A DNA stretch of 64,000 nucleotides. Origin: Paulinella micropora. Lineage: Eukaryota > Cercozoa > Imbricatea > Euglyphida > Paulinellidae. The notes under the pieces are model-generated. The model did not search any database, was not told the DNA's origin, and worked only from the letters and a program-made list of their open reading frames with translations. This document shows, piece by piece, positions 51,501 to 63,200 of the stretch (positions are counted from its first letter, which is position 1; every line of letters starts with the position of its first letter). The stretch spans positions 1 through 64,000 of the forward strand of contig WBZZ01003268.1 in the NCBI GenBank assembly GCA_019918135.1, given 5' to 3'. A program made the position numbers and the translations under genes.

Positions 51501-53900
51501 TTTCTTTGTCTGTCTAGAGTTCTGAGGGGGTGTGGGTGTTGGTTTCTCTCTTTCTTTCCGTTTCTCTTTTACTTTTGATTGAGAGGGTTTTGGTTGCAAT
51601 GGTGAGGGTTGCACGCGTTGCGTGGGTGGTGAGGTAGTGAGGGCAGGAGTTGTTGTTGTAGAGGTGTCGGGGTGTTGAGCACTAGTGAGAGTGCGTTGTG
51701 GAGGGTTGTGGGGTCTGTCTCGGAGTGTGTTTCAAGCCAATGGAGCACTCGACAGTTCCCCCCCCCCCCACGGGCTCTAGTGGGTTGTTCTAAGGGTTTA
51801 TTAATTTATTGTCACTTTGCTCCGTTTGGGGCTCACTTTCCTCCTCGCCCTCTTGCTCAGCTTCACGAGCAATTATTCTTTCCCCACTTTCAATGTTACC
51901 CTCCATTGCATCCTCTCCACCCTCCATAATGACTAGCTCGTACTCTTCCTCTTCAGAGCTGTCTTCCCCCTCAGACTTATTTCCTTCTTCCTCTTCACCC
52001 TCCTCTCCTACTTCTCTCCTCATTAGAGTAACTCCTTTGGCTCCTTCTTTCGAAACTTGCCATTCTTGTCTCTCTGCTTTTCTTTAGAGGAGTTAGAGTG
52101 AGAGAACTTTGAACTGGTTCTTTAGAGGAGTTAGAGTGAGAGAACTTTGAACTGGTTCGTTTGGGGTTTGACTTAAGTTTGGGGCAAAAACGCTTAGTGT
52201 GTCCAGTTTGGTAGCAGTGGTAGCATGTTGCCGTGAGCCACCATTCCTGCTCTGAACTGTCACTATTCCCATCACCTTCGCCCTTTTCCCCTTTCCCGTT
52301 CTTTGTCCATTTCTTTTGTTTTTCTCTCTTTCCTCCTTTCTCTCCTCCCTCTCCCTCTCCAAACAGTAGATTCGCTCCCTTACCCTCTCTCTTTCTCTCT
52401 TTCTCCTTCCTACGTTCCTTTCTGAGTCGCTTCTGCTTTGCTTCCCACAACACGTAAATCTCTCTTGCCGACTCTACCATATCATCATGTGATGGCCTGC
52501 TCGCTCCTGCTAATCTATAATGATCGTTAAGATATGCAGGCCCATAGGCCTCATGCTCTGCCAGCTTCTCTAACAACCCATTTACTGCTTCTTCTCTCTC
52601 AAAAGGCTTCCCTCTCAGGGCCTCTAGCCAGTTCTTCTGCAGTAGATGTTGTGTTAGATACTCATCCATATGATTCCTCTGTCGGTCTCGGTCTCATCTC
52701 TTTAAATGCTTTCTCCTCTATATTATATTATCTCGCCGCACCACTTAGCTTACCGTATTTTTCTTTGACAAATGCCGACTTTCTCAACGGGCAAGGAACC
52801 TTTTTGCTGCGGAGAAATTGAATCACTTTAGATTCCGAGAATGCTGTTGTTACGAGAAGTTGGAACATTCTGCAGCGATGCAGATATTGCTGCTCTTCTC
52901 TGTATCTCTTCTTTCTCAGCAAGTACACATCCTTGTTGGTTCTTGTCATCGCTCTTTTCTTCTTTCTGTTCGCCCTATCCTCCCAAGCTTTCTTCTCTTC
53001 CTTTGAGAGGCCTTTCCAGTTGGCAGGTTTCTCTGTCGCTGTCTTCTGGTCTTGTGGTGTTTGGCTTCCTCTCTGTCTCTGTTGTCGTGGTTGTTGTGTC
53101 TCTGTTTCATCTTCTTCGTCTGATCCCTCCGGTGTGTCTACCTCGTGTGGTTCTCTCGGTCCTTCCATTTCTTCTGCTTTTCTCATCCTGTCTCTATCAA
53201 AACCATATATTTGTTTTTGTCGCTTTATGGTCTTGGAAAGCATCAGGAAACATATCCCCGAGTGTTGTGCTAATCCCGTAGGCAAACTCCTCTATCTGGT
53301 AATAGCAACTCTGTAAATCTTTTTTGTTTCCGCTAAACACCGGTGTGTGAGACATTAATTGTCTCATGGTGCCGAAATTCGTTTCCCCAGCGGCTCATAA
53401 CCGTTGATTAGGTAATTACCCGGTCACTCACGGACCTAATACCTTTACACTCCGATTTGCTGAGGGACTCCGTTAGAAGCCACGATGCCAATGGACACTT
53501 TAATTCGCAAGTAGATAGCAGAACTGACAAACTCAAAGGTAATAACGAAACTGAAATAAAGTCCGCACGACTGCAATTATTGCACAATGATTATTGTCCA
53601 ATCCTGAAATGCCAATATAGACCGTTACGTCCGTTTCCATTAGTGACTAGAACTATACGGTCATTCGACTATACGAATAAATTACTTACCAGTCACAAAG
53701 CAATTACTAACAGTAAACGTAGTTATCCTACCAACGAAGCATTCTTGCATCTAACCAGTACCTTTTTACCTAGTCCCTCCGGCTCGAATTTTTTTTGGTT
53801 AAAGGGGGTTGTCAGCGTCCTTAACGCTATTGTCTTTTTTTTAACCAGACACTGTTGAGAGGGTGGCCTCTTCGTTCTTTGGTAATTTCATTAGTTTCCT
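48560..53900 (-). mobile_element. Ty1/copia-type LTR element, broken, cut by the virus-like element
   Basis: Parts in minus-strand order: leader and possible 5' LTR (about 53,300-53,900; LTR ends not resolved); gag-like region (about 51,990-53,290) with a CCHC zinc knuckle CYHCYQTGHTKRFC and acidic/basic low-complexity parts; a linker with RCQRLNWKGEQC; a protease-like region (about 49,500-50,000); a GAG-pre-integrase HHCC region (HQCSGHK ... CEACMMGKA); and an integrase core (about 48,570-49,340; SRPWAVLSIHGKYYKFCVTD and TCDNEFD). Reverse transcriptase, RNase H and the 3' LTR are absent, because the element ends at the junction at 48,560. It has many breaks (about ten), so it is old relative to the duplication in the virus-like part. 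Confidence 0.7.
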
Positions 53901-54478
53901 TGCTGTTTTATTCACTATCTTTATGTTCATAGGGACCCCTGACGCTTGGCAAACACCATGATGCGCAACCTTCGTGCTAATTCGCCAGTGGGCACTGCAG
54001 TAGGAACAAAAGACTGGGGAAAATTCGACAACCCCAAATGTACTGGCTTAATTATTGATGGTTACCGCTTATCTCGCCCAAGCAATCGTCCAAAAGCCAT
54101 GTACACACCTGCCGACTACCGTGACAATACACAAAAAAGAAAGGCAGAAACCCTCGACAACAAGAGCTTGTCGGACAGTTCTAAAAAAGCATGTCAGGAA
54201 AAAAAACAAGCCGCAGCGTTCTGTTGAATTGTCTTTTCTTGCTTCCTTACCCCGTGGATCTCCAGTACAGTGTCGTAGAATAGTCTTTGACTCATTGTTT
54301 ACAAAGCTGAGGGGCTGGACCCCGGGTGACAAAAGCTCATAGATGATCAAACAAACCATACCTGTTAGCTTCAACCTTGCCTCATTCAAACAAGCATTCA
54401 CAACCCCACCTGCTCTCACAGACAGCAAGACATCATTCACGACTCTGCTAATCGCTTTGGCATCCATAATATATCTTG

Positions 54479-54522
54479 GATGCATCTGCTTTCGGTAACT
54501 TGTTACTGAAAGCAGATGCATC
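54479..54522. repeat. 44-bp near-perfect palindrome
   Basis: GATGCATCTGCTTTC at 54,479-54,493 pairs with 54,508-54,522. The loop itself contains GTAAC/GTTAC. A second small hairpin (CATCTAT ... ATAGATG) overlaps its right side up to 54,537. A foldback element end is the likeliest explanation. Confidence 0.75.
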
Positions 54523-55035
54523 TATGGCATATAGATGGCATACACACAGTAAAGCACAACATTTGAAGTTTGGAGAGGGGAAGAGAAAAATGACATCAAG
54601 AGAGATGAAAACATGGGAGAGACAGCACCCAGGAGAGATGGCACCCACAGAAACCAACACAAAACATGGAGTCAAACTTGTTTTCACACAACACAAAGAC
54701 ATAATATTGCATAGACAAACCGAAAGAGACAGCAGAAGACATCGCAAAAGACCAACAAGAGGGGGCACAACACACACTACATTGTGAGCGTAGCACTAGA
54801 AGAAGACCCACTAGGTAAGGGGTGGAGGGTAGCTAAATATGTGAGAGAGCATGGGGACGAGAAGAAACAGGGAGACAAGGTCATGGTACACAGCCACAAG
54901 TGGCTCGTCGTCATCGCTGCTGCTTCCTCCCCCTGGTACCACATCTTCGAGGCAGTGATGCTAAGGATGCATGTAAGGTGTATAAATTTCCCCCCTTAAG
55001 CTCTCGTATGCCCTCATAAAGTCTTTCACTACCTC

Positions 55036-55232
55036 TGGCAAAGTTCTCACCTCTCGCCTTGACAAGCCTCCCCCCCTTTTTTTTGCATAAGTCGTATGCA
55101 TAGTAAAAGGCAGGAGAATTCGATAACGATGAAGGGAGAAGGCTTCCTCCTCTTCTTCGTTATCGAAATCCCAAGGGCATGTTTCCATGCCCACTTGGAA
55201 GGCTTGTCAGGGGGGGAGGTGAGGACTCTGCG
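55036..55232. repeat. Imperfect inverted repeat, about 200 bp
   Basis: TTCGATAACGA at 55,119-55,129 pairs with 55,157-55,167. Outer arms (TCTCACCTCTCGCCTTGACAAG near 55,045, and its partner CTTGTCAGGGGGGGAGGTGAGG near 55,203) pair less perfectly. MITE-like. Confidence 0.5.
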
Positions 55233-55599
55233 TGCGGGCAAAAAAGTAGAATCTGGTGTGAGCTCCCTACTCATATGCCCCTCCCTCCTCGTCATCGTTC
55301 TGAATCTTCTTCTTTTTTTGCTGCTGCTGTTGCTGCTGCTGCACAGCCTGCCTCACCACATCCCCCTCCTTCCCCTGCCAGCCTCTGCTCAGCCCAAGTC
55401 CCCACTCCCCCCCCCCCCTCCCACCTGCAAGCCCACACTCACCCCTCCCCCCCACCGAACCCAACACACCCGAACCACCTAATCACAATAAAGAGTGGTT
55501 GTCCCCGCTAGCAGTAACACGATCGCCCAGCCCTGCAACAGCCCCTGCTCCTTCCACTCCTAATGGTAACCACTCAGACTCAGATTAGGAATATGCAGT

Positions 55600-55990
55600 G
55601 CGTAATAACCATGTAGTTGTTATACATACTCAAACACCACTTGCTATATTAATAAAATAATATTACCGGCAGCTTATTCAGCGTGCGTTCTAAGTTGTTA
55701 CAGCATAAAACTGGTTTTGAAACATATGGTCAAGTGGAACGGTCACGTGAGTAAAAAAAAAAGTCACAGTATTAATCAAAAATAATGCATGTAGTTGTTA
55801 TACATACTCACACAACACTTACTAGTATATTTATGAAATAATATTACCAGCAGCTTGTCCAGCATGTGCGTGAACTTGAGCAAGCTTAAAACCGGTATTG
55901 AAACACAATGTTCATGGTGCATCATGCGGTCAAACATTCGTAAAAAAAGTCACAGTATTAATATTAATAACTAATACTGCACGGCCGGAC
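55600..55990. repeat. Two diverged A/T-rich tandem repeats (~180 bp each)
   Basis: CATGTAGTTGTTATACATACTC occurs at about 55,610 and 55,791. Both are followed by AATAATATTACC, then AGCTTRTYCAGC, and end in AAAAGTCACAGTATTAAT. They sit at the 3' side of the transposase gene and could be subterminal repeats of that transposon. Confidence 0.7.
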
Positions 55991-56046
55991 GATATTAATA
56001 GCAAATATTAATGTATTAATGTATTTCAGAAGGAGAGCACATGAAT

Positions 56047-58313
56047 TTAAGAATTTAACTGCTCTACGATTGTTTCCGGACGCTGAATTACGAAGTTCCA
56101 TGTCTCGCCTGGCTCCCGGCGGTCGTTGATGCAAGTGCGCTCCATGTGGCGCAGCATGCGGCCTTGTTGAACAAACGCTCGGCCGCACCACGAGCACACA
56201 AACTTCTTCTCCCGCACCTCCACTCCCTGTTCTACAAGCAGGCGGGCAACGCATTGCTTGGTAAGCATTTCCATCAAAAACTTACTGCGGCGGCTGTTAG
56301 AACGAAAATAATTCTGTCCGTTATGATTATTCCTTTGTTCTAACGATTGGCAAGAAGCCCAGTAAATGGAACCATGCCGAACTAAGAAATCGTTTGCGTG
56401 GCAGCATAACCAGTGGATGTAAGGGGTAATGATTCAGAAGTTGTTGAGGTATGTAGGGACCCGCATAACGTCTTTGTACAAAACATCCCTCTGCCCACCC
56501 CCCATCAATGGGTCCCGCACAGGGAGCTTAGTCTTTGCATCCCGCACCCTCGCCTCGGGGCGCTGCTGTCCTTTTCTGCCCCTCACTCCCCATACACCTG
56601 ATTCCATTTTGGGGTGCAATGGTTGCGCACTTGTCTCTGTAAGCAGTCTGAACACCGTGGTAGTGTACTCCTGCCATTCCCAAGCTTGCTGCGAAGAAAA
56701 AATTGTGTCTGGATTGTTGAGTATCAACCACTGACAGTGCCATGCATTCCAAAACTGCTTTATTCTGTCCCACCTACCTAAATGCAGAAGCGGCGAAAAG
56801 TCAACAGTTACTTTATCCTCCAGCACTTGTCCAAAGAGACGCCGTAGCACTTGGCCACTTTCGTGGCCACTGAATTCGTAGGTGTTAGCACCATCGCTGG
56901 CCTTGACTGCAGTGATTTTTACTTCGTACACGCCTGCATTGTGTAAAATAACTTCCAGACTGGCAACAATGTCCTCCTTTTTGCGTGGCAACAATGCACA
57001 TTCTTTCTTGCCGAAGAGCCAAAAAAACTGCACTTCCTCCTCCATGATTTCCTTGAGCAGCTTACCAAAAAAACGACCATGCACGCGTAGCATAATGTGT
57101 AGTAAGTCCGGAATGATGTCGTCATCGTTTCTATATCTAGTAATGTCCCATCTTTTCCTAAGATTGCAACGCTCTTGCTTTGTACACTTGCAGTACAAAC
57201 AGAAGTACGTACTGCCCGCGTCCTTATGACCAGACATTTCTAAATTCCAGGACATGTCTCCTATTTGCAGAAAACGTACTTTGATTGTTCTGGCCTGAGA
57301 TGGGCAATGCCAGCCCGTTTTGCTGAGGGCTGCCATGGACTTTAGAGTCGGCATGAGTCTCTGTTCTAGATCGTCATACTTTTCACGTGTCTTGCACTGC
57401 GCGATTGTGAATAGTCCCGCGGGGGAGGTGGGGGACGGTAGTAAGCCCAGTAAAGCACTCTCTTTGTCTACTGCCATCATCTTTAAAGCTAACGTTATTA
57501 TTTTGTGTGAATTGCCTACCTTAGCTCCATCGCCTGCTATAGCTATCCTTAGCTCGTCTATCTGCTTAGCTTCATATACACTATCCTGCAAGTAAGTCTT
57601 ATCTACACTTTGTAAAATCTTTCCTAAATCTGCTAGTACACACTTGTTATCACTACTGAGCTGTAATGCATATGCCTCCCGCGCTGCTGGCTCTAACTCT
57701 TTCCTTCTCCTATTCTTAAGCATGCTGCTTTTTATGTGTGGGTGTTTGCTGACAGCTAACAAATCTGTTACTTCCTTCTCACTTGCGTTATGTTGCATCA
57801 TATATAAAAGCACTCTGACTACTGTTGTCCTAACCTCTTCGTCTGTGGGTTCATCTCTCACCACAAACTTGTCAAATGCGGCAGCAAACTCTTGCATCGC
57901 CTCCTCCTCTACCTTTCTAAACCTACTGTGTGTCTCTGCCTGAAACCTAAGCTCCTGTATAACTGTCTTCTTTTCTTGCCTCTCACCTTTCTCGTTTTTC
58001 TTTCCCTAATCTCTGGTGTTGCAAGTGTAAAGTAGTCTCTGCGGTCTCTCTTGTGCTGTGTGTATGTCTGTCTACCGTCTGGTGATGTGAATGTGTTTAT
58101 TATTCTATGGTGTTGCGGCACTCCTAATCTATCTTTCTCTACATTTACACTCTCCTCCCTCTCTGTCTCTCCATCCTCACTCTCTTCTTCACTCTCTTCA
58201 TCTTTCTCTTCCTTTTCCTTCTTTCTTGTCTCTTGAGTCTTGATTCTTTTGGCTGATTTGTCAGCATTGGCAACACGGGGCTTGTCTTTTTGCAGTGTCT
58301 GAGGTGCCCACAC
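56047..58313 (-). pseudogene. DNA-transposon transposase (DDE-like, CxxC, C2H2), interrupted
   Basis: The main frame is 487 codons (57,897-56,434). Likely catalytic residues are Asp in IAGDGAKVGNSHKI, Asp in PDLLHIMLRVHGRFF, and Glu in SLEQRNN, which lies further on in the same frame beyond an in-frame TGA near 56,432. A zinc-type pair sits in GSTYFCLYCKCTKQERC, and a C2H2-like finger (FVCSWCGRAF ... RHMERTC) closes the C-terminus at 56,047. Upstream, 58,313-57,909 encodes an acidic/basic N-terminal region (KEEKDEESEEESEDGETERE) that runs into the main part with a frame change near 57,950-58,010. The order D, CxxC, D-x-LH, E recalls RAG1/Transib-like transposases, but the family cannot be named from reading. 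Damaged by one stop and one shift, so probably not active. Confidence 0.6.
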
Positions 58314-60240
58314 GCTGACGACCCTTCGCTTTATTCCTCCGCCTATTTTTTTTCTTTTTCTTTGGCATCACGACTGACGAAGGGGCTCAGAGACATGTCC
58401 TGGAAATTGGAGTTGAGAGAGTGCAAAATTACAAAAAGCAGCGTCAAAAAAACGTGGTGGGATCACGGGAAATGGCTTGTCGTTTCCTCTTATGTCCCTG
58501 CGGACCGGCGTGAACATTTTTAAAAAAAGTTGAAAAAGGGGCTTCTATCTCCTTCCGAACCACGAGGTTAAAAAAAAAAGTAAAGCTATAGATAGAAAGA
58601 TCGCAACTTAAATTATTTCCCACACTAGTTTCCAGTAATTTTCATTAACATGTGTCATAGTGCTTTTTTTAAAAAACCTTACTGAAACAGAACGTATTCT
58701 CTTTAAATATACCGTGTGTAATCAATTCATAACATAATATTGATTATTTTTTGTGTGGGGAATAGTTCAATATCTGTATTAGTAAATTAAAAAACAGTAT
58801 TAAAAAATCTATTTTAGTTTAAACGCAGATAGGCGCCCCGATTTCACTGCGTTTATTTACATACTAACTACATATGTGACTGTTATTAAAACAAAAAGAC
58901 ACTGTGACTATCCGTTTGAGAACTGGAGACCTCACCATCTACGTTCTACACTTGATCGTAAGTTGCATCCAAGCCTGCAAAGAGTTCGAAATTACGTAAA
59001 TAAACGAAGCCTCCGTGACCTCTATACTATTTACTGGTATTTCACCTGCTCTCACAGAGTCAGGACACAATCCAGCCATAGTGTTCTTAACTTGATAAGA
59101 GTTCGTCACGTTGTATCTGCCTACTTGAAGAGTTGTATACAAACACACAATTCGAATTTTTCCTTCCAAGTGAAAACTACACACACAGAGTTGGTGTGTT
59201 CTGTCGACAGATCGATTTGGAAAGGCCCTCTCCTTCAAGAGTGGCTATACAACAACGTATTAGTGTTAGGCTATAGATTGGTAACTAATATATCCATTTA
59301 TGTAACCGGGTTATGCGGTTAGATCCCGTATCAGAATAACTAATGCCAATCCACCTTTGTGGACCGAGTGGGTATATCTGCCCCTACAAAGTGGGTCCAG
59401 TTATTGTTCTGTTATAAATACCTACCAATCGTTTTAGTCATCCGTTACTGTTGGACAAAGTATAATCATTAAAGTCATTCTTCGGTACTAGGCTTCGTAT
59501 GTCGTTATTAGGTTATGAAGCCTTGAAGCGCCGTTAGCGCAAGACCCCTCGGAGAGTGTCTCCGAGCACTGAAGGAAGCTGGCAAAAACACCCAGAGAGA
59601 CGTTGTCTCGTTCGTGTTTTGTGCCAGAACAGAACTAATTTCTGTTTATGTGTGGGGTGAGCTGAGTCTCAGCGCAGTGGGTGGTAGTCCGAGGCTGTTC
59701 GAGCTCGGTCTGCCACGGTCCATCGAGGCGTCAAGAGTCCCAAGAGGGACGTTCCGTGGACAGTGGCCATAGTGCCAATTATCCAGATCACCAGTGCTGC
59801 CGGTTACGACGGTTACCGGCAACCTTTCTTAGTACAACAGGCTTGGCTTTAATCAGTTTTTGAGGTGGACTCTTGCAGTAGCTCTGTCGTTTACGGTCGA
59901 CAACTACTTTATTAGACCCCACTCATTTTCGCCGTTTCGGTTGCCGACGTTGGACTTTTCCCCAGCTGTGGTGGAAGACCCCATATCAACGGGACCAGTC
60001 ATCATGACAAGTGGATTGCACTCGCCAGGATAAGTGGTTTGGCGTTCCCCTTGCCGACGTTAGCACAACAAGTCCCAGTCAAGTAGCTTTGGGTAAGTCG
60101 TAAGGTACGAAATGTCTATACCTACACACCATCCGAAAGTGAGTCTTAGTTAGATTTGAAAATTCCCTCTCTCCCTAGAAATGTAAAGACTTTAAGACGT
60201 ACGAGACTACTTTGGTAGCTATCCTTAGAATAGTTAACCC
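58314..60240. other. A/T-rich flank and leader of the right-hand LTR-type element
   Basis: 58,560-58,870 is A/T-rich, without a gene. 58,876-59,322 is open for 148 codons without recognisable features. 59,320-60,240 may contain the 5' LTR and leader of the next element; LTR ends and a primer-binding site could not be fixed. Confidence 0.4.
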
Positions 60241-63200
60241 TCAGTTAATTAATTGCTTGGAAGGAAAGCCAATAATTTCCCTAGCGCCGTCAAGAGTGAG
60301 TCTGCACCGTCACCATCTACTGCTAAGACACAGAAGTCACAGTCTTTGTCTGTCACACAAGGAGAGTTAGATGAGGAGGAAGGTCTTAGGAAAGAAGAGG
60401 AGAAGAACAAAATCACGAGGAAAAGAAGAGAGCTAAAAGACGAATTACTAGCATATCTCATTTCCTCCTGCCAGCAGAATCCGGACGCTATGGCATTGTT
60501 GCCAGCAGAAGATGATCCTGCCAAATTCTGGAAAGCCATTGTAGACAAGCATAGAGGCTTAGACGAAATAGCAAAGGCAGGTCGACTTGACAAGCTAGAT
60601 ACTATGCAGGGGCCTAGTTCTATGAATAGAGTAGAGACATGGCTAACCAAGGACGGTACAAGACATTAGTCAGACAGTGTACACAGGTTGAGATAGATGA
60701 AGGTAGACCTGAGTCAGACTATAAGAAATGTAAGAAGTTATTTAGGTTACTTCAACACCTAGATCCTATGCCAACCCTATACACAACATGGCAACACATG
60801 GATGCGAGATGGCATTGGAAACAGTTAACCCTAAAGATTGTTCAGGTCGCACAAGAACACAATAACGAAAAACTGTACAGAGAAGTAATAACACCCCAGA
60901 GAGACAAGCAGGTAGTATTTAGCACAGTTTCTACGACAAAAGACTCTGAATTAAAATGCTACTGCTGCAAGCAAGCTAGACACATGTGTTATGAATGTAC
61001 TTCTAGATGTGTTCGAACAGATTGTAGAGAAGGCAAAAGGGGTGTCAGACATACAGGTGCTGATTGTTCTTTTACTAAAGGCATAATTGCTAGACAGGGA
61101 AAGACAGCTAAGCCAAAATACTCTGACAAACTCAAAAAGCCCACTCACAAAGATAGCTCTTCTGAAAAACCTAACTCTAAACACAAGTCCAGAAAGGGTA
61201 GCACAATGAACAGAAAGAAAGGACCAAGGAAGGGAAAGTTCATTTGTGTAGGTGAGGAGCAGGAAGAAGAAGAGAGTGAGTCATCACAGGAGGAAAGAGA
61301 GTAAGAGAATGAGGAAGTAGAATCACCCGAACAGTCTGATCATGAGAGTCAGCGAGATGACGATAATGATGAGCCTGATGATTCACTACAACTCATCCAG
61401 TGGGTGCACATGAATGTGGAAGTAAAGAAGAGGGAGAGCAAGAAGAGACCTCAGACAAACCCTATCCCTATTCCCATTCCCCTCACTCAACAGAAAGTTA
61501 AGCCCTTAACTAGACCCTCGCAAGAGTTCAGAGGGATAGACCCCAGCATTTTTCATGTCCCGTATTTCTCAAGCGACTTTTTGCTGAAATATGCTTTGCT
61601 AGAAGCTCAGAGTAGGCATTTAGGGCGAGATCTTTCTTTAGTCTTAACACAGTTATTTGGAGTGGTCCCTGACACAGTCCACATTGAACCAGTTAACCTA
61701 GACTATGCTAAAGTATGGAGATCGAGGAAGATAGAATCCCCAGATGAGTTCTTGATCCCAGATAACAAGCGATGTGAAGGCATAGTTAGGGACACAGGAA
61801 AGAGATGCAAATGGACACTATGCTTAGGTAGAAAGGTGGGTCCGGGAACTAGTGCAGCCTGGAGGTTGCTTAGGTTTAAGAACTGTGAGTTTCTCAAACC
61901 CAAGCTCAGACCTGACTCTGACAAGAGCCCAGTGATGACTGATGAAGCAAAAGCTCTCATGGTAGCAGCATTAGCAGAGATATTAAATAAGAGATCCAGT
62001 GATGTATGATAGAGTGTATAGTGGGATCCCCAGGGACAAAGATGGATGTCCCGTGCCCCCTCCTCATCTAACAGAGATCTCTGATCTAATTCCAGCTAAC
62101 AAACTTAAGGTAGGAACCATGGCCCTATGCGTGAATAGTGAAAGGCCTAGATCGCCCCGTGTTCTTAAGATTGATAGTGTCAGTCGCAGCCCAGCTGTAG
62201 ATGAGGCTAGTCATGGCGAGAGTTTAGACGAGGGAGCAAATGATACTGCACAAACCGACCGATCAGAACAAGAAAAAGAGGAGGAGGAATCCTTTGAACC
62301 CACCCCTGGAGATTGGACAAACCCAGACAGTAGTCAGTATGAGTCTAGTATGGTCGATTCCCAAATAAGTGGATGTCCCCTTCAGATGTTCTCACTAAAT
62401 CGGAACTCAAGGAAGCAGGATTAGGACGAAGACTTGCTATATACCCCAGGTAGTAAAGACAGGGTAGTATCAGACGACAGTGGGGGAGATACTGTTATCA
62501 GACGAAGGGGAAAGAGTAGCTATAAATCCTACCTTGATGTTAAAGCATTACCTTCATTACTCCTAGCACAGGCAGCAAGTAGCAGCTCTAATAGCACCAC
62601 AGGACCTTTGGCAGCTAGTCAAGCTAGTAGTAAAAGTAGTACAAGTCAGTCTACATCTGCTAAACGCCCATAAGTAGTGCAAAGAGTATTACGGAGCCAG
62701 CCAGTGCTAGAGCACAGGATAGTGGTAGTGTGCCTACGGTTAATCCCAGAGCATCATCGCCGCCTGATAACCAACCGGGTAGAATAGAGAGTTACTTCAC
62801 TCAATTGTTTGATGCCGTTCACCGGGGGAGTTTCGCAGTCGATTTCAGATCGGCGGGAGAATACAACCGGGATGAAACGATAAAAGTCTTTTACTCAGGA
62901 TTGCGTACGGTCATAGAACAATATATAATAAACATGAGTCTAAGAAGTGAGGATATCGACGCTACCCAGTTTACAATAGGTTTTCCTTATCTTGCTTATA
63001 CTGATTCGCACCCTTACATTCAAGAGATCTTATGTCCCGTCCCCAGACCAAGCCCGATTGAAGAGCCGGGAGAGAAGAGGAAGATGAGGAGGGAAATGAA
63101 AGTGGTAGTATTATGCACAATGCCCATGCTACGGTCAATTTGTCTAGAGATAGCATAGTTGACGATAGTCGCAGCTTGTAGCACAAACATATCACCCAAC

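Larger units (their letters stand above)
53901..55560. other. Repeat-rich intergenic DNA, no confident gene
   Basis: Short open stretches exist on both strands (for example at 53,946 plus, MANTMMRNLRANSPVGTAVG, and 54,961-55,194 minus, CPWDFDNEEEEEAFSLHRYR) without recognisable domains. Two hairpins are listed separately. From 55,260 to 55,480 it is C/T- and CTG-rich low complexity. It could be remains of a non-autonomous element. Confidence 0.45.

Noticed and set aside
59500-59640. rRNA-like or tRNA-like segment (GC-rich short hairpins such as CTCGGAGAGTGTCTCCGAG)
   Set aside because: No recognisable rRNA core or cloverleaf; more likely part of the LTR/leader of the right-hand element.
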